This document shows, piece after piece, positions 1 to 4,657 of a DNA stretch of 6,585 nucleotides. The notes beneath the pieces were generated by a model. The model searched no databases and was not told the DNA's origin. It saw nothing but the letters and a program-made list of their open reading frames with translations. This DNA is from Chloroflexota bacterium (GTDB taxonomy: Bacteria; Chloroflexota; Dormibacteria; Aeolococcales; Aeolococcaceae). Location of the stretch: NCBI GenBank assembly GCA_003491925.1, contig DNAU01000345.1, forward strand, positions 576-7,160, read 5' to 3'. Numbering within the stretch: position 1 is the stretch's first letter; each line of letters starts with the position of its first letter. The position numbers and the translations under genes are program-made.

Positions 1-1430
1 AGCGACTTGCACTTGGCGGCGTCACCCTCGTTGTTGGGGGTGGGGTACGGGTCGTAGCCTGAGATGTAGCCCTCCGCGCCCGGGCCGAAGACCTGGTTCA
101 GGGGCACGTTGAAGTCGGTGCCGCCGTAGATCTTGGCCAGTGCCACCTTGTTGATGGCGTATTCCAGGGCCTGGCGGACCTTGACGTTCTGGAGCGGGGT
201 GCTCGCCTGGAGGTTGAAGACCAGGTACGGGTTGGTGATCCCCGGGGAGGGGAAGCTGCCGAACTCCGCGTTGCTGTAGTTGGCCAGGCTGGGCAGCGAT
301 GAAGCCGGGACCGTGGTGTTCCACTCCAGGTCCAGCGTGCCAGCCTGGATCTCCTCCTGCACCTCGTCCGCGGCCGCGTCGGAGCCGAGCGTCTCATTGA
401 TGCTGATCGAGGCCACGTAGCGGTGGTGGATCGGGTCGTTGCTCCAGCTGGTGGCGGCGGTGTTCGTGCCCGTGGTGGCGCCCCAGTAGGGGTTGGGAAC
501 CAGCACGATCTTCTGACCCGGCGTGTAGGTCTGAACCTCGTAGGGGCCGTCGGACCAGATCGGGTTGCCGGCCGTGAAGGGCACGTAGTTCAACGACGAG
601 GGCGGTGCCGCGGCAGCGAAGAACATCGCCATGATGTTCAGGAAGTCCGACGCGGGCGCGCTGAGGGTCACCACCAGCGTCGAGCTGTCCGGGGTCGAGA
701 GTCCCGAGATCGGGTTGGCGGCGATGTAGGCCGCCCGCTGAGCCGCCGTGTCGGTGGCAGGGAGCGCCTCGAACCCGCTGCAGAAGGTGCTGTAGCCCGC
801 GATGGTGGAGGTGTAGTAGCTGGGGTTGCCGCTCGGGGCCAGGGTCGGGTCGCACTCACGCTCGAGGCCGGTCACGAAGTCCTGGGAGGTCACCGGTGTC
901 CCGTCGTCGGGGGCAACCGGGGCCCCGGTGGTCGGGTCGGTCACCGCCCACCTCATCCCCGACCGGATCTTGAAGGTGTAGGTCAACCCGTCGGAGCTGA
1001 CCGTGTAGGAGCTGGCGGCGTCGGGGACCAGCGACGTTGCGGTGTTGAAGCTGGTGGAAGGCGGGTAGCCGACCAGGGTACGGTCCATGGTCAGGAGCAC
1101 GCTGTAGCCGATGGTGTCGTACTCGCCCTGCGGGTCGAGCATCCCGGAGACGTCGGTGGAGCCGGCAAGGCTCAGCGTCCCGGTCGGCGTCGACGGCGCT
1201 GTCCCCGTGGAGTTGGCGTTGGCGGCGAGCCACGAGACCGTCGACGTGTTCCAGTTCGTGGGGTTGATGTTGGCGACGTTGGTGCTGACGCTGCTGCTGC
1301 TGCTGCTGGTCGAGCCGCAGGCGGCCGCGCCGATGGCGGCCAGGCCCACGACGACCCACAGCCGGTGAGGCAGCTTGGCCCCCCAACCCCGGCGAGCGTT
1401 GCCGCCCTGCTCAGACGATTCCACGGACAT
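1..1430 (-). CDS. ABC transporter family 5 solute-binding lipoprotein (3' end outside window)
   Basis: Extracytoplasmic substrate-capture protein of a peptide/oligopeptide/nickel-type ABC importer (SBP_bac_5 family). The reading frame is open from the ATG at 1430 to the left edge, giving 476 residues; family members usually run 500-600, so the C-terminus is missing. Residues 1-23 are a polar, Arg/Lys-containing N-region; residues 24-37 are hydrophobic (LWVVVGLAAIGAAA) and precede Cys38, a relaxed lipobox with Ala at -3 to -1. A Ser-rich linker with six consecutive Ser follows. Family hallmarks are the segment around 145-160 (SSDGLTYTFKIRSGMRW), then TPVTSQDF (178-185), and FNLQAS...NVKVRQALEYAINK (405-428). 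The start is supported by a strong Shine-Dalgarno 5 bases upstream. No permease or ATPase gene is visible; they may lie further left. The substrate cannot be read from sequence. The gene has the same direction as the membrane-protein operon upstream, but 454 bases separate them, so it is probably its own transcription unit. Confidence 0.93.
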   Translation of the reverse strand, partial: MSVESSEQGGNARRGWGAKLPHRLWVVVGLAAIGAAACGSTSSSSSSVSTNVANINPTNWNTSTVSWLAANANSTGTAPSTPTGTLSLAGSTDVSGMLDPQGEYDTIGYSVLLTMDRTLVGYPPSTSFNTATSLVPDAASSYTVSSDGLTYTFKIRSGMRWAVTDPTTGAPVAPDDGTPVTSQDFVTGLERECDPTLAPSGNPSYYTSTIAGYSTFCSGFEALPATDTAAQRAAYIAANPISGLSTPDSSTLVVTLSAPASDFLNIMAMFFAAAAPPSSLNYVPFTAGNPIWSDGPYEVQTYTPGQKIVLVPNPYWGATTGTNTAATSWSNDPIHHRYVASISINETLGSDAAADEVQEEIQAGTLDLEWNTTVPASSLPSLANYSNAEFGSFPSPGITNPYLVFNLQASTPLQNVKVRQALEYAINKVALAKIYGGTDFNVPLNQVFGPGAEGYISGYDPYPTPNNEGDAAKCKS

Positions 1431-1435
1431 GACTC

Positions 1436-1443
1436 CCTCCTTT
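1436..1443 (-). promoter_or_regulatory. Ribosome binding site of the solute-binding protein gene
   Basis: Read on the minus strand this is AAAGGAGG, almost fully complementary to the 16S rRNA 3' end. Five bases separate it from the ATG at 1430-1428. It fixes the start codon and is the strongest Shine-Dalgarno in the window, suggesting high expression of the binding protein. Confidence 0.85.
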
Positions 1444-1450
1444 CTGACGA

Positions 1451-1466
1451 CGCCCGGCCCCGGGCG
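1451..1466 (-). repeat. Short inverted repeat in the leader of the solute-binding protein gene
   Basis: CGCCCGG (1451-1457) and CCGGGCG (1460-1466) are perfect inverted copies separated by two bases. As RNA the practical hairpin is a five-pair G/C stem with a six-base loop. It sits seven bases upstream of the Shine-Dalgarno, in the probable 5' leader. It may affect translation, or may be a chance product of high GC. Function is unproven. Confidence 0.4.
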
Positions 1467-1491
1467 GATACGCCGGCTCAACCAAATGCAA
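1465..1491 (-). promoter_or_regulatory. Weak candidate promoter for the solute-binding protein gene
   Basis: On the minus strand TTGCAT (1491-1486) lies 15 bases before TATCCG (1470-1465). The -35-like box matches TTGACA at four of six positions. The spacing is short and the -10 box poor. Its position would give a leader of roughly 30 bases. It is the best hexamer pair I found close to the gene, but the call is tentative; a promoter nearer the repeats at 1675-1735 is equally possible. Confidence 0.18.
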
Positions 1492-1600
1492 CGGGGAGGC
1501 GCCGGCGGGGGAAACCTCGGTCGCGACACGGGGACGCGCCGTCTCGTCGCGCAACCGCGGATGCGGGGCGCCGCGCCCAGTGGGTGAGCGCGATCCTACT

Positions 1601-1640
1601 CCCGACCACGGCCCCCCGATCGGAGACGCCCCGACCACGG
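1601..1640. repeat. 11-base direct repeat pair
   Basis: CCCGACCACGG occurs at 1601-1611 and again at 1630-1640, 29 bases apart start to start. The palindrome CCGATCGG (1616-1623) lies between the copies. The role is unknown; it could be a pair of protein-binding half-sites upstream of the solute-binding protein gene, or low-complexity coincidence. Confidence 0.4.
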
Positions 1641-1674
1641 TGCCAACTCATGCGCTGCCCAATGTACGCCTCAG

Positions 1675-1688
1675 TACCGCTCGCGGTA
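1675..1688. repeat. Inverted repeat TACCGC-TC-GCGGTA
   Basis: A perfect 6-2-6 inverted repeat: TACCGC at 1675-1680 and GCGGTA at 1683-1688. Its right arm runs into the left arm of the next inverted repeat (GTATCACCC, 1686-1694), so the two dyads share bases 1686-1688. Overlapping dyads of this kind are typical of operator regions, but no regulator can be assigned. Confidence 0.5.
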
Positions 1689-1707
1689 TCACCCATCGGG
1701 GTGATAC
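1686..1707. promoter_or_regulatory. Candidate operator: 9-base inverted repeat with 4-base spacer
   Basis: GTATCACCC (1686-1694) is exactly inverted as GGGTGATAC (1699-1707) around ATCG. Size and geometry fit a dimeric helix-turn-helix regulator site. It lies about 260-280 bases upstream of the solute-binding protein ATG, and its right arm is also part of the first copy of a 17-base direct repeat. The operator role is inferred from symmetry and intergenic location only. Confidence 0.45.
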
Positions 1708-1735
1708 ACGGGTCGGGGTGATACACAGGTCGGAG
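1696..1735. repeat. 17-base tandem repeat, two full copies plus a partial third
   Basis: TCGGGGTGATACACGGG (1696-1712) is followed directly by TCGGGGTGATACACAGG (1713-1729), differing at one base, then by TCGGAG (1730-1735), the beginning of a third copy. Each full copy holds the arm GGGTGATAC. Repeated half-sites in intergenic DNA usually reflect cooperative protein binding. No coding frame with a plausible product explains the repetition. Confidence 0.75.
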
Positions 1736-1772
1736 CGAACGCACCCAACGTGTCTGAACTCATCGAATCGTC

Positions 1773-1794
1773 GGTACCGCCGGCCGCGGGTACC
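1773..1794. repeat. Nested 22-base palindrome with GGTACC at both ends
   Basis: GGTACC at 1773-1778 and at 1789-1794 are arranged symmetrically around the central palindrome CGGCCG (1781-1786); all share the same centre. Only two base pairs on each side of the core (1779-1780 against 1787-1788) break the symmetry, so 18 of 22 positions are palindromic. It lies about 90 bases beyond the stop of the membrane-protein operon. It could be a protein-binding site or an RNA hairpin at the end of that transcript, though no U-tract follows. Confidence 0.45.
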
Positions 1795-1884
1795 AGCCTG
1801 GCCGGCGCGTCGAGGCCCCCGATTCGGGCTCCGGCGACAGCCCCCCGGCGCGGGGTTTGAGCATGGCGCCCCAGGCCGACGGCG

Positions 1885-2988
1885 TCAGGCACCGGCCGGC
1901 TCCATGGTCGTCGCGGCCCCCGGTTGCGCGGGGGGGCCGGGTCGGAGCGCGGTCAGACCGCTGAGCCGGAAGCGGCGCCGGGCGATGGAATAGGCGATGA
2001 AGCCCATCAGGGTGGCGAAGCCCTTGTCGGCGACCCGCTGGAGGAGTGCGGCGGCGGCCGCCGTCGCCGGGTCGACGCCGACCACGACCAGGAGCCCGAC
2101 CACGCTCGCCTCGGCGGCGCCGATCCCTCCCGGGATCAGGCTCACCGCCCCGGCGACGTAGGACGCCGCCAGGACGAACGAGGTGACCGGCCAGCTCAGG
2201 TCACCGCCTAGGCCGCAGACGACCAGCCAGAAGAGGGTGACCGACACCCCCGCCCCGGCCAGGCTGAGAAAGGACCAGCCCAAGGTATCGGGGCGCTGGA
2301 GCAGCACCACCGTCTCCTGGCGGAGGCGGTCGACCTGGCCGGTGAAGCGGCGCAGGACCGGGGTGCGCTCGACCAGGTGGTGGACGAAATGGAAGCAGGC
2401 CGGCACCAGGAGCAGAACCAAGACGCCGGCGATGCCCACCAGGGCGACGATCAGCACCGGCAGGGCGCGGTGGATGGAGAGCACCCCAGGGACGGCGATG
2501 AGGATGAGGATGAGCGTGAAGATCAGCTCCTGCACGGTCACCGTGGCGACGACCTCGCCGAACTCGACATCGCTGGACGCCTCGCTGGCGAACACCGCCC
2601 GGCTCAGCTCGCCGAGCGGGAGCATGGTCGTCGACTGCCCGGCGATGTTGAGGAGGATGCTGTCGCCGATGCCGATGCGGGCGCCGACGTCGCGGAGCAG
2701 GAAGTACCAGCGCAGCCCCTGGAGGACGTAGTAGGCGGCGGAGAGGGCGAGGATCGCCGGGATCAGCAGCAGGTTGAATTGGGCGATGGCCCCTCCCAGC
2801 GCAAACGGGTTGCAGACCACGATGAGGGCCGCGACCGCGCCCAGCCCCACCGCGATGGGGATGAACTGGGTGGCCCGGAAGCGTCGCGGCCGGGCAGGGC
2901 CCTCAGCTGGGGCCGAGGTGGGCTCGGGGCCCTCCGCAGGAACGGAGCGCCGGCCGCGACGCGGCGGTGGCGGGCCGGGACCGGACAC
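1885..2988 (-). CDS. Flippase-like (LPG-synthase TM / YbhN-AglD family) integral membrane protein B
   Basis: A 367-residue polytopic membrane protein of the lysylphosphatidylglycerol-synthase transmembrane-domain family (UPF0104, flippase-like). Residues 1-38 are a Pro/Arg/Glu-rich, probably cytoplasmic tail with PAEGP twice; hydrophobic segments lie near 43-60, 72-88, 153-171, 176-197, 240-260, 268-286, 294-306 and 322-335. Shared family features are QGLRWYFLLR (90-99), AGQ (116-118), LPLGELSRAVFASEA (124-138), VTVQE (150-154) and SLIPGGIGAAEASVVG (283-298). These align one for one with the preceding gene, so the two are paralogues. It lacks the soluble aminoacyl-transferase domain of full MprF, so it is not a complete LPG synthase. 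I chose the GTG at 2988: it is two bases past the upstream stop with AGGTGG ten bases before it. The frame stays open further upstream, but only as a shadow inside the preceding gene. Substrate unknown; lipid or lipid-linked precursor handling is a family-level inference. Confidence 0.88.
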   Translation of the reverse strand: MSGPGPPPPRRGRRSVPAEGPEPTSAPAEGPARPRRFRATQFIPIAVGLGAVAALIVVCNPFALGGAIAQFNLLLIPAILALSAAYYVLQGLRWYFLLRDVGARIGIGDSILLNIAGQSTTMLPLGELSRAVFASEASSDVEFGEVVATVTVQELIFTLILILIAVPGVLSIHRALPVLIVALVGIAGVLVLLLVPACFHFVHHLVERTPVLRRFTGQVDRLRQETVVLLQRPDTLGWSFLSLAGAGVSVTLFWLVVCGLGGDLSWPVTSFVLAASYVAGAVSLIPGGIGAAEASVVGLLVVVGVDPATAAAAALLQRVADKGFATLMGFIAYSIARRRFRLSGLTALRPGPPAQPGAATTMEPAGA

Positions 2989-2990
2989 GG

Positions 2991-3983
2991 TCAGGCGGCC
3001 ACCTCGCAGGCTGGAGCGCCAGCTGCGGAGAGGGCGGCCCGGGGCGAGGCCACCAGGCTGCCCAGGTGGAGCCTGCGATGGATGGCGGCATAGGCGAGCA
3101 GCCCCACCACCGACGGCACCCCGGTGAGCAGGAGCCGCTCGAGCAGGGCGACCGCCGCGGCCTGGCCGACCGGGACACCGAACCCGATCAGGACCCCGAT
3201 CACGCTGGCCTCGTTGGCGCCGATGCCCCCGGGCAGGAAGCTGAGGGCCCCGCCGACGTAGGCGACCGCCACCACCAGGACCGCCAGCCACCACCCGCGC
3301 TGGATGTTCATGGCGTGGAGGAGGAGCTGGAGGGCCCCGGCGGCGAGGGCGACCCGGGCCAGGTCGATGACACCACTCGCCATCGCCACCGGCCGGGTGA
3401 GCAGGACCACGCTCTCGCGGCGCAGGGTGTCGACCTGCACGGCGGCCTGGCGCACCACGGGGATGACGCCCAGGAGCGCGCGGATCGGACGGTAGATGGC
3501 CGGCACGAGCAGGATCAGCAGGGTTCCCGCCACGCCCCCCAGCACCACCGTGGTGATCAGCCAGCCGCCCGGGATCCCCATCAGGGCCGGGGTCGCGCTG
3601 AGCACGAGGAGCGAGGTGAAGGTGAGCTCCTGGACCGTGACCGCCGCGGCGGCCGCGCCGAAGGGGGCGCCGGTCGCCTCGCTGGCGAAGAGCGCCCGGG
3701 TGAGGTCGCCGAGCGGGAGCACCGCGGTCACGGTCTGCCCCGCGAGGTTGATCAGGACGGACTCGTGCAGGCGCAGCCTGACCCCCGCCGCCCGGAGCAG
3801 GAGGTGCCACCGGACTCCCTGAACGGTGTAGAAGGCCACCGTCACCAGCGCCGCCGCTCCCACCAGGCGGAGGTCGGTGCCACGCAGCGCCACGAGCACG
3901 CGGGACGGCTGGACCACCATCAGCAGCCCGAGCACCGTCGCCAGCCCCACCACCAGCGGGACGAGGCGGCGCCGCAGGTTCAC
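2991..3983 (-). CDS. Flippase-like (LPG-synthase TM / YbhN-AglD family) integral membrane protein A
   Basis: A 330-residue membrane protein of the same flippase-like family, without B's N-terminal tail: after NLRRR the first membrane segment begins near residue 7. Other hydrophobic stretches lie near 40-56, 115-137, 141-163, 208-226, 231-250, 257-272 and 285-301. Conserved blocks are QGVRWHLLLR (55-64), AGQ (81-83), LPLGDLTRALFASEA (89-103), VTVQE (115-119), SFLPGGIGANEASVIG (248-263) and ALLER (279-283). The repeated Gly-Gly-Ile-Gly-Ala and the acidic Glu in EAS are retained in both paralogues. The start is a GTG at 3983, thirteen bases after the MarR stop, with GAGGA ten bases upstream overlapping that stop, so translational coupling is likely. 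Family members take part in hopanoid, glycolipid or polyprenyl-linked sugar metabolism in other organisms; which applies here cannot be read from the sequence. Confidence 0.9.
   Translation of the reverse strand: MNLRRRLVPLVVGLATVLGLLMVVQPSRVLVALRGTDLRLVGAAALVTVAFYTVQGVRWHLLLRAAGVRLRLHESVLINLAGQTVTAVLPLGDLTRALFASEATGAPFGAAAAAVTVQELTFTSLLVLSATPALMGIPGGWLITTVVLGGVAGTLLILLVPAIYRPIRALLGVIPVVRQAAVQVDTLRRESVVLLTRPVAMASGVIDLARVALAAGALQLLLHAMNIQRGWWLAVLVVAVAYVGGALSFLPGGIGANEASVIGVLIGFGVPVGQAAAVALLERLLLTGVPSVVGLLAYAAIHRRLHLGSLVASPRAALSAAGAPACEVAA
2999..3004 (-). promoter_or_regulatory. Ribosome binding site deciding the GTG start of membrane protein B
   Basis: AGGTGG on the minus strand lies ten bases before the GTG at 2988 and entirely inside the last codons of membrane protein A. 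It supports 2988 as the start although the frame stays open for another 800 bases upstream. It implies coupled translation of the two paralogues. Confidence 0.5.
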
Positions 3984-3993
3984 GGCCCGGCCG

Positions 3994-3998
3994 TCCTC
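3994..3998 (-). promoter_or_regulatory. Ribosome binding site of membrane protein A overlapping the MarR stop
   Basis: GAGGA on the minus strand overlaps the TGA stop (3999-3997) of the MarR gene and lies ten bases before the GTG at 3983. The overlap argues that the regulator and membrane protein A are on one transcript. Confidence 0.5.
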
Positions 3999-4497
3999 AC
4001 GGCAGCGCGACCCGCGGGGAGAGCCGCTTGAGCCGGCGCGCCTGATCCGCGAGCCGGCGCAGCGCGGTCGCCAGTGAGCGCTGCTCGGCCTCGCTCATCG
4101 CCTCGACGGCGCGCCGCAGAGGGCTGTTCCGGAGCGCCCTGACCGCGCCCACGAGCTGGCGCCCGCGCGAGGTCAGGTGGATCTCGACGCAGCGGCGGTC
4201 GTCGTGTCCCCGGCGGCGGCGGACCAGGCCGCGCTCCTCGAGCCGGTCGAAGAGCCGGGTGGCCGATGCGGGGGACAGCCCGACGGTCTCCCCCAGCCGC
4301 CCGGCGGTCTGAGGACCGCCGTCCCGGAGGCTGCGGAGGACGGCCAGCTGAGGCAGGGTCAGGCGCGCCTCGCGCCAGAGCTCGGTCTGGAGCCCGTCGG
4401 TGAGGAGGCTCGCGTCCAGGTAGGCTCCCAGCACCTGGCGAACCTGAGGGCTCGGGCTCCCGCTCTCGATGGTTGTCACGAGGTTAATGGTACACAC
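3997..4497 (-). CDS. MarR-family winged helix-turn-helix transcriptional regulator
   Basis: A dimeric DNA-binding regulator of the MarR family, first gene of the operon with the two membrane proteins and divergent from the prenyl synthase. With the upstream GTG (4497) it is 166 residues, usual for the family. Residues 20-45 form the N-terminal dimerisation helix; LTLPQLAVLRSL (47-58) and TAGRLGETVGL (64-74) lead to the recognition helix SPASATRLFDRLEERGLV (75-92). The wing RRRRGHDDRRCVEIHLTSRG (93-112) carries the characteristic Asp-Arg-Arg, and a basic C-terminal helix closes the dimer. A second in-frame GTG at 4479 gives a 160-residue form. Neither GTG has a Shine-Dalgarno, but TACCAT seven bases before the 4479 codon would place the transcript start there, so a leaderless message from 4479 is plausible. 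MarR proteins commonly repress their own operon and a divergent neighbour, and respond to small phenolic or lipophilic ligands; the ligand here is unknown. Confidence 0.93.
   Translation of the reverse strand: MCTINLVTTIESGSPSPQVRQVLGAYLDASLLTDGLQTELWREARLTLPQLAVLRSLRDGGPQTAGRLGETVGLSPASATRLFDRLEERGLVRRRRGHDDRRCVEIHLTSRGRQLVGAVRALRNSPLRRAVEAMSEAEQRSLATALRRLADQARRLKRLSPRVALP
4487..4492 (-). promoter_or_regulatory. Candidate -10 element of the MarR operon
   Basis: TACCAT on the minus strand (4492-4487) matches TATAAT at four of six positions and ends seven bases before the GTG at 4479, consistent with a leaderless transcript. Seventeen bases upstream the -35 position reads CTGGGA, a poor match. 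The same TACCAT hexamer occurs as a candidate -10 for the divergent synthase gene. Confidence 0.28.
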
Positions 4498-4527
4498 CGG
4501 GTCAGCGAATCCCAGCCGGCCGCCCCG

Positions 4528-4549
4528 TGGCCTGGGAGCCCAGGAGCCA
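4528..4549. promoter_or_regulatory. Inverted repeat in the divergent intergenic region, candidate operator
   Basis: CCTGGG (4531-4536) and CCCAGG (4539-4544) are a perfect 6-2-6 inverted repeat. Flanking TGG (4528-4530) and CCA (4547-4549) extend it to a nine-pair stem with a two-base bulge. It sits between the two divergent starts, where a MarR dimer could control both directions. It is more GC-rich than typical MarR operators, so the role is speculative. Confidence 0.3.
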
Positions 4550-4595
4550 CCAGCCTCCTTCCGCCCGTTCGACCTCAGGGCTCCGGCCCGGCGGC

Positions 4596-4625
4596 TTGCT
4601 GGCGGCGGGTGCGGATAGTTACCAT
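4596..4625 (+). promoter_or_regulatory. Candidate promoter of the synthase-fni operon
   Basis: TTGCTG (4596-4601), an 18-base spacer and TACCAT (4620-4625) form a sigma-70-like pair. The -35 box keeps TTG and the -10 box keeps TA..AT. Transcription would start near 4632, leaving a leader of about 26 bases that contains the Shine-Dalgarno. The boxes are only partial matches. Confidence 0.33.
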
Positions 4626-4646
4626 CAGAGAACTTTCAGGGGACGT

Positions 4647-4653
4647 GGAGGAG
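4647..4653 (+). promoter_or_regulatory. Ribosome binding site of the polyprenyl synthase gene
   Basis: GGAGGAG lies four bases before the ATG at 4658 (six from the GGAGG core). It selects this ATG over the longer open frame that extends upstream in another register. Confidence 0.75.
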
Positions 4654-4657
4654 AAGC

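Larger units (their letters stand above)
1444..1884. other. Gene-free region upstream of the solute-binding protein gene
   Basis: Together with the Shine-Dalgarno and spacer at 1431-1443 this is the 454-base gap between the stop of the downstream flippase-like gene and the start of the solute-binding protein, both on the minus strand. Frames open through it have Arg/Pro/Gly-rich translations with no recognisable domain, so I call no gene. It contains an inverted repeat overlapping a 17-base tandem repeat (1675-1735), a nested palindrome (1773-1794), an 11-base direct repeat (1601-1611 and 1630-1640) and the leader hairpin at 1451-1466. The only GC stem followed by T residues (1843-1858) would work on the plus strand, where no gene ends. 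Confidence 0.7.

Noticed and set aside
1593..1646. TTGGCA (1646-1641) and TAGGAT (1598-1593) on the minus strand as a promoter for the binding-protein gene
   Set aside because: Each box alone looks good but they are 42 bases apart, far beyond the usual 16-19, and neither has a suitable partner at the right distance.
423..1721. Long plus-strand open frame of 432 codons
   Set aside because: It is antisense to the solute-binding protein gene. Its translation is Arg/Gly/Val-rich without any domain, whereas the minus frame has clear family motifs, a signal sequence and a strong ribosome binding site.
1675..1735. CRISPR array or replication iterons
   Set aside because: Only two full 17-base units, directly abutting with no spacers, and no cas or replication gene nearby.
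1843..1858. CCCCG-GCG-CGGGG stem followed by TTT, a possible terminator
   Set aside because: The T-run follows the stem only on the plus strand, where no gene ends. On the minus strand, where the operon ends, no U-tract follows. The stem is five pairs with a three-base loop.
2989..3810. Upstream extension of membrane protein B to give a 641-residue protein
   Set aside because: This part overlaps membrane protein A in another frame and translates to Pro/Arg/Gly-rich sequence. The GTG at 2988 with its ribosome binding site is the natural start.
2967..4031. Plus-strand open frame of 354 codons opposite membrane protein A
   Set aside because: Antisense shadow rich in His, Arg, Asp and Gln, from complementing membrane-protein codons. 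No motif or credible start.
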